Shown piece by piece: positions 26,516 through 35,700 of a DNA stretch of 64,000 nucleotides; position 1 is the first letter of the stretch; each line of letters starts with the position of its first letter. Source of the DNA: Acetobacter vaccinii (lineage in GTDB: Bacteria; Pseudomonadota; Alphaproteobacteria; Acetobacterales; Acetobacteraceae); the NCBI RefSeq assembly GCF_008365315.1, contig NZ_CP043506.1, forward strand, positions 1,093,501-1,157,500, read 5' to 3'. Below the pieces are notes generated by a model. That model was not told where the DNA came from. It did not search any database and was given only the letters and a program-made list of their open reading frames with translations. The position numbers and the translations under genes are program-made.

Positions 26516-26980
26516 TCATGCCTCGCGCGCGGGAATGGCCCCTTCCAGCGCCAGCAGCCAGGCTTTGTCCTCAACACCGCCCCAGCCGGAATAGCCCCCA
26601 AGCCCATGGCGCGCCACAACGCGGTGGCATGGGATGATAATGGGGATAGGGTTGCGCCCGACTGCCTGCCCGATCGACTGGGCGCTGCCGCCACACTGGG
26701 CAGCCAGTTCGGCATAGGTGACGGTTGTTCCCACCGGGATGGTACGCAGCGCGTCCCACACCCGCTTTTGGTACGGGGTGCCAAAGGGGGTCAGCGGTAC
26801 GGGGAATTCCCCCAGGGTTGTGGGGGCGTCAAACCACTGGTCCAGCCAGTCACGCGCCTGGCAGAGCAGGGGGGTCTCGGTCTGGTCGCGGCCCCAGCCC
26901 CAGTCGAGCGCAAGAATGGCTCCATCTTCTTCCGACAGGGTCAGGTCCCCAAGGGGGGAGTGGAGGGAAAGCTGGGGCAT
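26516..26980 (-). CDS. ogt: Methylated-DNA--protein-cysteine S-methyltransferase
   Basis: A suicide enzyme that removes methyl groups from O6-methylguanine. The acceptor site is IIIPCHRVVARHG with the reactive Cys in PCHRV. The helix-turn-helix FGTPYQKRVWDALRTIPVGTTVTYAELA precedes it. ATG 26980 gives 154 aa, typical of Ogt without an Ada domain; the frame continues to 27022 but those residues are not family-like. It is divergent from mnmE. Confidence 0.92.
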   Translation of the reverse strand: MPQLSLHSPLGDLTLSEEDGAILALDWGWGRDQTETPLLCQARDWLDQWFDAPTTLGEFPVPLTPFGTPYQKRVWDALRTIPVGTTVTYAELAAQCGGSAQSIGQAVGRNPIPIIIPCHRVVARHGLGGYSGWGGVEDKAWLLALEGAIPAREA

Positions 26981-27159
26981 GGACAAATAACCTTCTGACT
27001 GAGCAGGGCAGACAAACAGCAATGCGGCAGACCCCGCAGGGTCTGCCCGCTGGGCTTGGTCTGTCTTATCATTTTTTAAGCCTACGTTCGCGGGGGAAAC
27101 TGCATTAAGACAGCCTCAGCCAGCACACAGGACCAACAAGCAGGGGGAGGCCGCATACC

Positions 27160-28479
27160 GTGGGCTATCAGGGGGAAGACACGATTTTTGCGCTCTCCAG
27201 TGGGGTGGAGCGCGCTGCCATAGCGGTCATGCGGGTGAGCGGGCCAGACAGTGCGCGTATTCTGGGGCAGATGTGCGGGGCACTGCCCAAAGCCCGGCAG
27301 GCTGCATTACGCAAGCTCTGGCAGAATGCCAGTACGCAGGACAGTGTGCTGGATGAAGCTCTGGTCCTGTGGTTTCCCGGCCCCCGCAGCTACACGGGGG
27401 AGGACGGGTTTGAACTGCACCTGCATGCAGGCCCGGCCATTATCCGCGCGGTATCGGCGGCACTGGTGGCCCACGGTGCGCGCCCGGCGGAGGCTGGGGA
27501 ATTTACACGCCGCGCGTTCCAGAACGGGCGGATGGATCTGATTGAGGCCGAGGGGGTGGCTGACCTCGTGGCGGCCGAAACCGAAAGCCAGCGCAGGCAG
27601 GCTCTGGCGCAGGCCGATGGCGCGTTAAGCCGTGTCTATACCGGCTGGGCTGAACGGCTCAAGCAGGTGCTGGCCTGGCAGGAAGCCCTGATAGACTTCC
27701 CCGATGAAGACCTACCCCCCGAGGTGGAAGACGGTATCCGCTCCGACATTGCCGCCCTGATGGACGAAATGCACCACCACATGCAGGACGGGCAGAAGGG
27801 CGAGCGTATTCGGCACGGTATGGTGTTTGCCATTATTGGTCCGCCTAATGCGGGCAAGTCGAGCCTGCTTAACTGGCTGGCCCAGCGTGATGCGGCCATT
27901 GTTTCCCCCGTGGCAGGGACAACGCGCGACGCGTTGGAAATTGTGGGCACATTGGCCGGGGTACGTGTTACCTTTGTGGACACCGCCGGCCTGCGTGACA
28001 CGGACGATGCGATTGAGGCCGAAGGCGTGCGGCGGGCTTTGTTTCACGTGAAACAGGCGGACTGTGTTATTCAGATGTTTCCCGTAGGCTCCCCCCCGGA
28101 TAGCGTGTTTGACGGGGCCGTGCTGGTGGGCAACAAGGCCGATGTCGGGGCGCTGCCCGCAAGTGTGGCAGGGTGCGATGTTGTGCCTGTCAGCCTGTTG
28201 ACGGGGCAGGGGCTGCCTGCGCTGCATGCCGTGCTGGAGCAGCGGGCTCTGGCTCTGACGGCATCGTCCAGCGGGGTGCCATTGCTGACAAGGGCGCGGC
28301 ATGGGGCCGGGGTGCGGGATGCCTGCGCCTGTCTGGAGCGGGCCATGCAGCAGGACTGGCCAGAACTGCGGGGTGAGGAATTGCGCCTGGCCATGCGCGC
28401 ATTGGGGCGTCTGACCGGGCAGGTGGGCGTGGAGGAACTGCTGGATGCGATATTCGGCCAGTTCTGTATAGGAAAGTAG
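27160..28479 (+). CDS. mnmE: tRNA modification GTPase MnmE
   Basis: MnmE with MnmG installs cmnm5/nm5 groups on U34 of several tRNAs. The N-terminal folate-binding domain starts DTIFALSSGVERAAIAVMRVSG. The G domain has G1 GPPNAGKS near residue 227 and G3 DTAGLRDT. The C-terminus is the catalytic FGQFCIGK. It starts with GTG 27160 after a GGGGGAGG. A perfect parS site lies in the G domain coding region (28040-28055). It begins the mnmE-mnmG-rsmG-parA-parB run. Confidence 0.96.
   Translation: MGYQGEDTIFALSSGVERAAIAVMRVSGPDSARILGQMCGALPKARQAALRKLWQNASTQDSVLDEALVLWFPGPRSYTGEDGFELHLHAGPAIIRAVSAALVAHGARPAEAGEFTRRAFQNGRMDLIEAEGVADLVAAETESQRRQALAQADGALSRVYTGWAERLKQVLAWQEALIDFPDEDLPPEVEDGIRSDIAALMDEMHHHMQDGQKGERIRHGMVFAIIGPPNAGKSSLLNWLAQRDAAIVSPVAGTTRDALEIVGTLAGVRVTFVDTAGLRDTDDAIEAEGVRRALFHVKQADCVIQMFPVGSPPDSVFDGAVLVGNKADVGALPASVAGCDVVPVSLLTGQGLPALHAVLEQRALALTASSSGVPLLTRARHGAGVRDACACLERAMQQDWPELRGEELRLAMRALGRLTGQVGVEELLDAIFGQFCIGK
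28040..28055. promoter_or_regulatory. parS: parS centromere site inside mnmE
   Basis: TGTTTCACGTGAAACA is the exact 16-bp palindrome bound by chromosomal ParB. It sits in frame as part of LFHVKQAD, about 3.7 kb upstream of parB. Established knowledge: ParB loads here, spreads, and organises origin segregation with ParA. Confidence 0.95.
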
Positions 28480-28503
28480 ATGGGGCAGGATAAAGGTACG
28501 GTC

Positions 28504-30384
28504 ATGCACGGGTCTTATGATGTGATTGTGGTAGGTGGTGGCCATGCCGGGTGCGAGGCCGCAGCGGCTGCTGCACGGTGTGGGGCCAGGACACTGTTGC
28601 TGACACACCGCAAGGCCACGGTGGGGGCCATGTCCTGCAACCCGGCAATCGGCGGCATCGGCAAGGGGCATCTGGTGCGTGAAATTGATGCGCTGGATGG
28701 TCTCATGGCGCGTGCGGCTGACCGCGCGGGTATTCATTTCAAACTGCTCAATCGTTCCAAGGGGCCAGCCGTGCAGGGGCCGCGTGCCCAGGCCGACAGG
28801 CAGTTGTACCGCAAGGCCGTGCAGGACCTGCTGGCCGAACAGCCCAACCTTGATGTGGTGGAAGGGGCAGCAGCCGATCTGGTCTGCGATGCTCAGGGCT
28901 TCGTGCAAGGCGTTGTGACAGAGGACGGGCGGCAGTGGGCAACCGGGGCTGTGGTGCTGACCACCGGAACATTTCTGGACGGTGTTATCCATGTCGGCCA
29001 CGACAGCACCCCCGCTGGCCGCGTGGGGGAAGGACCGTCGGTGCTGCTGGCCAAGCGCCTGCGTGGGTTGGGGCTGCGGATGGGGCGGTTGAAGACGGGC
29101 ACTCCAGCCCGGCTTGTCAGCACCAGTATCGACTGGGCTGCGCTGGGGCGGGACGAGGGCGATGCCACGCCTGAGCCTTTCAGCCGTCTGACAGGGCAGA
29201 TCACCAACCGGCAAGTGGCCTGCGGCATTACCGCCACGACCGAGCGCACGCACGCTATTATCCGTGAGCATCTGCACCTGTCGGCGGTGTATGGTGGCGC
29301 TATTTCTGGCCGGGGGCCACGCTACTGCCCGTCGATTGAAGACAAGGTTGTGCGCTTTGCCGACAAGGCCAGCCACCAGATTTTTCTCGAACCCGAAGCC
29401 CTGCCAGAGCATGAAGGTGGGCATCTGGTGTACCCCAATGGCATTTCCACCAGCCTGCCCGCCATGGCGCAGGATGCCATGATCCATTCCATCCCAGGGT
29501 TGGAGCAGGCCGTGATTGCCCAGTATGGCTACGCGGTGGAATATGACTATGTGGACCCGCGGGAGCTGTCGGCTAGTCTGGAACTGCGGCAATGCCCCGG
29601 CCTGTTTCTGGCCGGGCAGATCAACGGCACCACAGGGTATGAGGAAGCCGGAGCCCAGGGGCTTGTGGCCGGTGTTAACGCAGCCCGGCGGGCAGGCGGG
29701 CAGGCGGCTGTCAGTCTGGACCGTGGGCGTGCCTATACTGGGGTGATGATTGATGACCTGACAACACAGGGTGTCAGTGAGCCGTACCGTATGTTTACCT
29801 CCCGTGCGGAATATCGACTGACCCTGCGGGCCGACAATGCCGATATGCGCCTGACTGCGCTGGGGCTGGAATGGGGCTGTGTCGGGGCGGAACGCCGTGC
29901 TGTGTTTGAGCGTGACGTGGCCGCCATTACTCAGCTCCAGCAGCGTGCAGAGGAACAGGGCTGGCAACCGCAGGAGCTGAGCCGGGCCGGGGTACGCGTG
30001 GCGCAGGATGGCCGCCGCCGTAGCCTGCTGGATGTTCTGGCCTGTGGGGTGGAGGACGCGACACTGGCTACTCTGGCCCCCTGGTTTATGGACGCCCCCG
30101 AACGCGCCCGCCGCCATGTCATGACCGAGGCCCGCTATAGCGGGTATCTGACACGCCAGCAGCGTGAGATCCGCCAGTTGGAAGCCGAGACGGAAATCCG
30201 CTTTCCCACAGGGATGGATTTTGCCGCCATTGGTGGCTTGAGCACGGAAATGCGTGAACGGCTGGAGGCTGCCCGGCCAGAAAACTTTAGCGCAGCCCAG
30301 CGGATACCGGGCATGACCCCGTCGGCCCTGATGGCGGTGCTGGCCTATATCAAGAAGGAAAAGGCACATGCCCACACAGCTTGA
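28504..30384 (+). CDS. mnmG: tRNA uridine-5-carboxymethylaminomethyl modification enzyme MnmG
   Basis: The FAD/NADH-dependent partner of MnmE. The dinucleotide-binding loop [14 protein letters not shown] opens the protein, and [24 protein letters not shown] and [10 protein letters not shown] are family signatures. I chose ATG 28504, which gives the family N-terminus; ATG 28480, directly after the mnmE stop, is possible and adds eight residues. The length is ~626 aa. The end overlaps rsmG by 17 bases. Confidence 0.95.
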   Translation: MHGSYDVIVVGGGHAGCEAAAAAARCGARTLLLTHRKATVGAMSCNPAIGGIGKGHLVREIDALDGLMARAADRAGIHFKLLNRSKGPAVQGPRAQADRQLYRKAVQDLLAEQPNLDVVEGAAADLVCDAQGFVQGVVTEDGRQWATGAVVLTTGTFLDGVIHVGHDSTPAGRVGEGPSVLLAKRLRGLGLRMGRLKTGTPARLVSTSIDWAALGRDEGDATPEPFSRLTGQITNRQVACGITATTERTHAIIREHLHLSAVYGGAISGRGPRYCPSIEDKVVRFADKASHQIFLEPEALPEHEGGHLVYPNGISTSLPAMAQDAMIHSIPGLEQAVIAQYGYAVEYDYVDPRELSASLELRQCPGLFLAGQINGTTGYEEAGAQGLVAGVNAARRAGGQAAVSLDRGRAYTGVMIDDLTTQGVSEPYRMFTSRAEYRLTLRADNADMRLTALGLEWGCVGAERRAVFERDVAAITQLQQRAEEQGWQPQELSRAGVRVAQDGRRRSLLDVLACGVEDATLATLAPWFMDAPERARRHVMTEARYSGYLTRQQREIRQLEAETEIRFPTGMDFAAIGGLSTEMRERLEAARPENFSAAQRIPGMTPSALMAVLAYIKKEKAHAHTA

Positions 30385-30970
30385 AACAGCCTCTGTTTCA
30401 CGTGAAACACAGGAGCGGCTGGAGGTCTTTGCAGCCCTTCTGCAAAAGTGGAACAGCCGGATCAACCTTGTGTCCCCCAAGGATATGGACAGGCTGTGGG
30501 ACCGCCACATTCTGGATAGTCTGCAACTGGTTCCTTTGTTACAAGGGCACGGGCGCTTTATCGACATGGGGTCCGGCGGCGGGTTTCCCGGCGTGGTGGT
30601 GGGGATTGCCACGGGTATTCCCGGCGTGCTGATCGAGGCCGATCAGAGGAAGGCCACCTTCCTGCGTGAAGCCGCCCGCGCAACCCAGGCTGATCTGACG
30701 GTGGTGTGCAGCCGCCTGGAACAGGCCGAGGTTGCCCCAGCCCCGGTGGTTACGGCGCGGGCACTGGCCCCGTTGGGCAAGTTGCTGGACTGGGCCTTTC
30801 CGCTGTTGGCGCCCGGTGGGGTCTGTCTGTTCTTGAAAGGGCAGCAGGCCGGTCAGGAAATAAGGGAGGCGGAACAGGCCTGGCGGATGGATGTGCAGTC
30901 CTTTGCCAGTCAGACGTCTTCCGATGGTGTGATTTTGAAAGTGAGTCATTTTAATCGTGTCGAAACCTGA
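30368..30970 (+). CDS. rsmG: 16S rRNA (guanine(527)-N7)-methyltransferase RsmG
   Basis: RsmG methylates G527 of 16S rRNA; loss gives low-level streptomycin resistance. The motifs [24 protein letters not shown] and [13 protein letters not shown] (SAM loop) are diagnostic. The length is 200 aa. The start lies inside the mnmG end, and the second parS site is in its first codons, encoding SVSRET. It overlaps parA by 14 bases, so the segregation genes are part of this operon. Confidence 0.95.
   Translation: MPTQLETASVSRETQERLEVFAALLQKWNSRINLVSPKDMDRLWDRHILDSLQLVPLLQGHGRFIDMGSGGGFPGVVVGIATGIPGVLIEADQRKATFLREAARATQADLTVVCSRLEQAEVAPAPVVTARALAPLGKLLDWAFPLLAPGGVCLFLKGQQAGQEIREAEQAWRMDVQSFASQTSSDGVILKVSHFNRVET
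30394..30409. promoter_or_regulatory. parS: parS centromere site at the 5' end of rsmG
   Basis: A second exact TGTTTCACGTGAAACA palindrome, codons ~10-14 of rsmG, 2.35 kb from the first and ~560 bp before parA. Bound ParB here could also influence transcription of parAB. Confidence 0.95.
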
Positions 30971-31748
30971 ACAGAACGCAAAGACATGCCGCATCCTGGC
31001 GGTGGCCAACCAGAAGGGCGGCGTGGGCAAGACCACAACCGCCATCAATCTGGCAGCGGCCCTTGCACTGGGCGGTGCCAAGGTCGTGCTGGTTGACCTG
31101 GACCCACAGGGCAATGCTTCCACCGGGGTGGGCATAGGCTACGACGCCCGCAAGGGTGGGTCATATGCGCTGCTGATGCAGGAAAAACCCGTGCAGGATC
31201 TGCTCCAGCCGACCGAGACGGATAACCTGTCGGTCATTGCGGCCAATACCGAACTGGTCGGGGCCGAGATTGAACTGGTGGATGCCCAGGAGCGCGAAAC
31301 CCGCCTGCGGGCCGCTCTGGCTCCGCTGGCTGATAAAGCTGATTATGTCATCATCGACTGTCCCCCCAGCCTTGGCCTGCTGACACTGAACGCCCTTGTG
31401 GCGGCCGATGGTGTGCTGGCCCCCCTGCAGTGTGAGTTTTTTGCGCTGGAAGGGCTGGGCCACCTGATCAAGACCATTGGCCGTGTCAGCAAAAGCCTGA
31501 ACCCCGCCCTGCGGATGGCTGGCGTTGTGCTGACCATGTATGACAAGCGCAATAATTTGTCGGAACTGGTTGCGGCTGATGCCCGCAGCTTTTTCAAGGA
31601 CGATGTGCTGGAAACGGTTATCCCACGCAACATCCGTATTTCCGAAGCGCAGAGCCACGGCCAGCCGGTCATGATGTACGATCCCAGAGCCAGCGGCGCG
31701 ACCGCATACCAGGCTCTGGCCGATGAGGTGAAGAGGAGAACAGCATGA
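30957..31748 (+). CDS. parA: Chromosome partitioning ATPase ParA (Soj)
   Basis: A deviant Walker ATPase that moves ParB-parS complexes. The deviant Walker A KGGVGKT is at residues 20-26, with [12 protein letters not shown] (A') and IIDCPPSLG (Walker B). The 263-aa length marks the small chromosomal type without an N-terminal HTH. The start is GTG 30957, inside rsmG. The end overlaps parB (ATGA). Confidence 0.97.
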   Translation: MSKPEQNAKTCRILAVANQKGGVGKTTTAINLAAALALGGAKVVLVDLDPQGNASTGVGIGYDARKGGSYALLMQEKPVQDLLQPTETDNLSVIAANTELVGAEIELVDAQERETRLRAALAPLADKADYVIIDCPPSLGLLTLNALVAADGVLAPLQCEFFALEGLGHLIKTIGRVSKSLNPALRMAGVVLTMYDKRNNLSELVAADARSFFKDDVLETVIPRNIRISEAQSHGQPVMMYDPRASGATAYQALADEVKRRTA

Positions 31749-32686
31749 GCGAGCATTCGCGCAAATCCGCGTCCCGGCCCCGGCTGGGGCGGGGGCTGGC
31801 GGCGCTGCTGGGCGAGACCGGGGTTTCCCCCGCGTTGACCCAGCCTTCCGCTGTTTCCCCCTCCGACCCGGCAACGTCCCCTCAGGCTGATCGCCCCAGG
31901 GAGGGTGTTGGCAGCCTGCCGGTCGAGGCTCTGGAGCCCGGACCGTTCCAGCCCCGGCAGGACATGGAACCCACAGCCTTGCAAGAGTTGGCGGATTCCA
32001 TTCGTGAGCGCGGCGTGTTGCAGCCCATTCTGGTGCGCCCCAACCCGGATGTGCCAGGGCAGTACCAGATTATTGCCGGAGAACGCCGCTGGCGGGCCGC
32101 CCAGCTTGCCCAGTGCCATACCGTGCCTGTGCATGTGCGTGATCTGGACGAAACCGACGCCATGGTGGCGGCTCTGGTGGAAAACCTCCAGCGGGCTGAC
32201 CTGAACCCGGTGGAAGAAGCCGAAGGTTTTAGCCGCCTGTTGGAAGACCACAGCCTGACGCAGGAGGAGCTTGCCAAAGCCATTGGCAAGTCGCGCCCGC
32301 ATGTGGCCAATATGCTGCGGCTCTTGCGCCTGCCGCCCATGGTGCGGGCGGAGCTGAAAAAAGGCACGCTCTCTGCAGGGCACGCCCGTGCCCTGCTGGC
32401 CCACCCAGACCCAGTTGCGGCGGCGGTGGAGGTCATGACCAAGGGGCTGTCAGTCAGGCAGACGGAAGCTTTGGTGCAAAAAGCCCTGAGCCAGAAAGAG
32501 GGTGCCCCCAACCCGGCGCAGCGCGTTCTGCCGGACCCTGAAATAGCGGCCCTTGAGCGTGACCTGCGGAACAAGCTGGGCCTTAAGGTGGCCGTGCGGT
32601 TTGACGGAGCCAAGGGTGGGTCGCTGGAAATTCAGTACAAAAGCCTCGACCAGCTTGATGCCGTTCTGGCGTTGTTAAAAAGCTGA
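31745..32686 (+). CDS. parB: Chromosome partitioning protein ParB (Spo0J)
   Basis: A parS-binding CTPase clamp. After a basic N-terminus ([12 protein letters not shown], the ParA-contact region) the CTP-binding [11 protein letters not shown] motif appears near residue 115, followed by [17 protein letters not shown]. The helix-turn-helix [27 protein letters not shown] binds parS. The C-terminal dimerisation domain ends in [11 protein letters not shown]. The length is 313 aa. It is the last gene of the mnmE-parB operon. Confidence 0.97.
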   Translation: MSEHSRKSASRPRLGRGLAALLGETGVSPALTQPSAVSPSDPATSPQADRPREGVGSLPVEALEPGPFQPRQDMEPTALQELADSIRERGVLQPILVRPNPDVPGQYQIIAGERRWRAAQLAQCHTVPVHVRDLDETDAMVAALVENLQRADLNPVEEAEGFSRLLEDHSLTQEELAKAIGKSRPHVANMLRLLRLPPMVRAELKKGTLSAGHARALLAHPDPVAAAVEVMTKGLSVRQTEALVQKALSQKEGAPNPAQRVLPDPEIAALERDLRNKLGLKVAVRFDGAKGGSLEIQYKSLDQLDAVLALLKS

Positions 32687-32753
32687 AAATTCAGGCTTGT
32701 CATCGGCTGAAAGGAGTGTTACAAGCCACTCACTTCAGCCGAACAGGCTGTAA

Positions 32754-32829
<76 letters not shown>

Positions 32830-32863
32830 AACTTTCTTAAAAGTTTCTGGTGGTTTAGTCGGG

Positions 32864-32886
32864 AGCAGGGTTCAGGCCCTGCTTTT
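32864..32886 (+). terminator. Terminator after tRNA-Lys
   Basis: AGCAGGG (32864-32870) and CCCTGCT (32877-32883) form a 7-bp stem with loop TTCAGG, followed by TTT and then CTG. Position and direction fit the end of the tRNA transcript. Confidence 0.65.
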
Positions 32887-33413
32887 CTGCGTTTTGTTGG
32901 TCTGTTTGTGCCGCAATCCGACCGATCCAGTAGAATAGATCAGCGCATTTTCGGGTCAGAGACTGGCGTGATCCTTGTCGCCATAAAGGCTGGACGGGGC
33001 TGGCCAGCACATAAGGCCGTTGGGGCCCGTTCTGGCGTTTCTCTGCAATCTGTCATTACGGCGGCATGGGGCGGGTTCAGGTTCCCGGCATTGTTCTGCC
33101 GTCCTGTAAAAACCATTCTATATCCCACAACTGAGGGTGCTGAGGGGGCTTTCTTCCTGCACCCGGGAAGAGGCTACAGGCTCCTTGACCGTGATGAAGA
33201 GGGCATTTTCCTGGCCCCACTTTGTGTAAGCCCCGCTCAGTGCAGGTAACCATGTGCCTGCGGCAACGCAGCCATGGGGGAAGCCAGATTGGAGAAATGC
33301 AGTCTTTTAACTACCTGAACAAAAAAGAAAAATTCTGCGAATACAGCGGCGCATAAAAGTAAACTGACTGTAATTATAATAAGTTTTAGACGATCAAGCT
33401 TGATGTGTCACAA
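32887..33413. other. Intergenic stretch with no supported gene
   Basis: No coding region is convincing here. One open frame (32818-33249) begins inside the tRNA and encodes no motif I know. The last ~120 bp are AT-rich, with a TATAAT at 33375-33380 that could be the -10 of the repeat-protein gene downstream, although no good -35 is visible. Confidence 0.5.
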
Positions 33414-33432
33414 AACAGTAATAAATACTGTT
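33414..33432. promoter_or_regulatory. Operator-like palindrome upstream of the small repeat protein
   Basis: AACAGTA (33414-33420) and its exact complement TACTGTT (33426-33432) flank ATAAA. It ends 28 bases before the start codon and overlaps the likely 5' region, so it may be a repressor site or a leader hairpin. The binding protein is unknown. Confidence 0.45.
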
Positions 33433-33460
33433 ACAGTTTTATGACACAGGAGCAGATATC

Positions 33461-33748
33461 ATGCGAAATACAGCCTTTGTATGCGCCGCCATTCTCGGGT
33501 TGGTTGGCAGTCAGGCAGCGCAGGCTGCCCAGGCCGGTGTCTGGGATGCTGGAATGGTCAGCACTCATGTCAAAGTGGAACACCCGCAAACACCGGATAC
33601 AACACAAGGCGGCATCTGGGATGCCGGTGTTGTCAGCACTCATGTCAAGGTGGAACACCCCCAAACCCCCGATACAACTCAGGGCGGTGTGTGGGACGGG
33701 GGCGTGACTGAACATGTCAAAGTGAAATACCCCGACACCCCGCAGTAA
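33461..33748 (+). CDS. Small secreted protein with 25-residue tandem repeats
   Basis: A 95-aa protein preceded by AGGAG and ended by a strong terminator. Residues 1-22 are a signal peptide (FVCAAILGLVGSQAAQA). The mature part is two nearly identical 25-residue units plus a shorter third. Each carries (G/A)G(V/I)WD, a Gly-Val core, (S)THVKVEHP and QTPDTTQ; the third reads WDGGVTEHVKVKYPDTPQ. The mature part lacks Cys. It resembles nothing I can name. The regular His-Val-Lys-Val strands suggest a small beta-repeat periplasmic or surface protein; that is inference. Confidence 0.7.
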   Translation: MRNTAFVCAAILGLVGSQAAQAAQAGVWDAGMVSTHVKVEHPQTPDTTQGGIWDAGVVSTHVKVEHPQTPDTTQGGVWDGGVTEHVKVKYPDTPQ

Positions 33749-33763
33749 AGGGGCATCCGTTTT

Positions 33764-33807
33764 CAATACCCCGGAATTGGTCATGTCAGTTCCGGGGTAT
33801 TGTTTTT
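33764..33807 (+). terminator. Rho-independent terminator after the small repeat protein
   Basis: A perfect 13-bp stem (CAATACCCCGGAA at 33764-33776 with its complement at 33790-33802) has a 13-nt loop and is followed by five T. Confidence 0.9.
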
Positions 33808-34082
33808 GACGACCATGAAACCGCCGTTACTCAGCTTCCATGCCTAAGGGCAGGCTATGTACCATAGGCATAGCGGCGGGGCGGAAAACCACCGTGGCAG
33901 GCTGGTTTCCAGCATGATCACCTTTTGGCTACGGGGTTTGAAAACACATTCAGGCCATGGCAGGTGTGTGGGGCATGGGCTAAGAAAAACCACAAAGGGG
34001 CGGCAAGCGCCTACTTGGTCCGGTTTTTTTTTGCTAACCTCTCCCGCGACTTGTGATTCATCCATCAGGCCAAAGCATAACG
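33808..34082. other. Intergenic region upstream of manC
   Basis: About 275 bp between the repeat-protein terminator and manC. It should hold the manC promoter; I see no clear sigma-70 pair, riboswitch or reading frame worth calling. Confidence 0.4.
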
Positions 34083-35537
34083 ATGCCCAAAAATCAGTCT
34101 CTCCATGCCCCCGTTACAGGCAGCGTAGTTGTTCCTGTCATCCTGTCTGGCGGGTCGGGCAGCAGGCTGTGGCCCGTGTCACGCAAGAGCTTTCCCAAGC
34201 AGTTCTGGCCGCTTCTGTCTGACAGGACACTCCTGCAGGAAACCGTGCTGCGGGGTATGGCCGGTGGGGTCGGGCGGCCGATTGTGGTGTGTAATACGGA
34301 ACATCGCTTTATTATTGCCGAGCAACTGCGCGAAGTTGGGGTAACGGACGCCCGGATCGTGCTGGAGCCTGCGGGGCGTAACTCCGCCCCAGCCATTACC
34401 GCCGCGGCCCTGCTGATTGCCGAGGAAAACCCCGACGCTATCATGTGGGTCATGGCCGCCGATGCTGCCATTCAGGACGAGGCTGCCCTGGCGCAGGCGC
34501 TGACCATTGCGGTGCAGGCCGCAGCCACGGGCCATGTTGTGACCTTTGGTATGAAGCCCACCAAGCCAGAAACAGGGTACGGCTATATCCAGCGTGGCGC
34601 TGCCATTGAGGGGATTGAAGGCGCGTACCACGTGGCGCAGTTCCTGGAAAAACCTGATGCAGACCGTGCGGCGGCCTTGGTGCAGGATGACCGTAACCTG
34701 TGGAACTCGGGCATGTTTGTGGTGCAGGCCAGCACGATCCTGAGCGAGGTCGCCCGGTTTGAACCCACCGTACACGCCTGTGTCAGCGAGGCCGTAGCAG
34801 GCCGTTCCACCGATATGGATTTTGAACGTCTGGCGGAGGATGCTTTCAAGCGCTCGCCCGACATCTCGATCGACTATGCTGTGGCGGAGCGTACAGACCT
34901 TGCGGCTGTTGTGCCCGGCAGCTTTGGCTGGTCGGATATTGGAAGCTGGGATGCCCTGTGGGAACTGACCCCCAAGGACGCTGACGGCAATGCCGTGTCG
35001 GGTGATGTTTTTCTCGACGGTGCCCGCAACTGCTATGTCCGCTCGGACAGCAGCGTTGCGACGGTCACCGGGGTGGAAGACCTGATTGTGGTGGTCACGA
35101 ACGATGCCGTCATGGTCGCGCACCGTGACCGCGCGCAGGATGTCAAAGCCATGGTGGCCCGGCTGACTGCCGCAGGGCGGCCCGAGGCTGTGCGGCATAA
35201 CCGGATCTATCGTCCCTGGGGTTTCTATGAAAGTCTGATCCAGGGCGATCGCTTCCAGGTAAAGCGCATTGTCGTGGAGCCGGGGCAGAAGCTATCGCTG
35301 CAAAAGCATTTCCACCGTGCCGAGCATTGGGTGGTGGTGGAAGGCACGGCCATTGTCACGCGCGATGCGGAGCAGATTATGGTGCGCGAGAACGAAAGCA
35401 TTTACCTGCCTCTGGGGGCGGTACACCGGCTTGAAAATCCCGGCCGTATTCCCCTGACCCTGATCGAGGTGCAGTCTGGCCCCTATCTGGGGGAAGATGA
35501 CATTGTGCGTATTCAGGACGATTACGCCCGGAACTGA
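34083..35537 (+). CDS. manC: Mannose-1-phosphate guanylyltransferase / mannose-6-phosphate isomerase
   Basis: A bifunctional type II enzyme making GDP-mannose for exopolysaccharide and LPS. The N-terminal nucleotidyltransferase signature VILSGGSGSRLWPVSRKSFPKQF is near residue 20. FLEKPD and FGWSDIGSWDALWEL follow. The C-terminal cupin (RPWGFYESL, VEPGQKLSLQKHFHRAEHWVVV) is the isomerase. I chose ATG 34083; GTG 34053 in frame adds ten residues. The gene is monocistronic here, but polysaccharide export genes lie within 6 kb. Acetic acid bacteria use GDP-mannose for acetan-type polymers (family knowledge). Confidence 0.94.
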   Translation: MPKNQSLHAPVTGSVVVPVILSGGSGSRLWPVSRKSFPKQFWPLLSDRTLLQETVLRGMAGGVGRPIVVCNTEHRFIIAEQLREVGVTDARIVLEPAGRNSAPAITAAALLIAEENPDAIMWVMAADAAIQDEAALAQALTIAVQAAATGHVVTFGMKPTKPETGYGYIQRGAAIEGIEGAYHVAQFLEKPDADRAAALVQDDRNLWNSGMFVVQASTILSEVARFEPTVHACVSEAVAGRSTDMDFERLAEDAFKRSPDISIDYAVAERTDLAAVVPGSFGWSDIGSWDALWELTPKDADGNAVSGDVFLDGARNCYVRSDSSVATVTGVEDLIVVVTNDAVMVAHRDRAQDVKAMVARLTAAGRPEAVRHNRIYRPWGFYESLIQGDRFQVKRIVVEPGQKLSLQKHFHRAEHWVVVEGTAIVTRDAEQIMVRENESIYLPLGAVHRLENPGRIPLTLIEVQSGPYLGEDDIVRIQDDYARN

Positions 35538-35626
35538 TGGGGCCTAGCCCTCCGCCAGCACTGGGGGAGGGCAGGGTTTTGCCAGTCGTGTAGAGCGTGG
35601 CCCTGTTTGTTGGCTGTTCTCTTGTT

Positions 35627-35666
35627 TTTAAAGCTTTTTGAAAAAAGCTTTACCAAAAACTTTTGA
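35627..35666. repeat. A/T-type palindromic repeat, family 2 copy 1
   Basis: AAGCTTTTT and AAAAAGCTT form a hairpin around a central G/A and are followed by TACCAAAAACTTTT. The element stands between convergent manC and the TSUP gene and may end both transcripts. A near-identical copy is at 46348. Confidence 0.75.
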
Positions 35667-35700
35667 TATTATCTGAGTGTTTTGGGTTGAAGGTAAACGC

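Noticed and set aside
27712-30612. Long minus-strand frame of ~966 codons across mnmE-mnmG-rsmG
   Set aside because: It is antisense to three certain genes, has no ribosome-binding site or recognisable domain, and reflects high GC in the third codon position.
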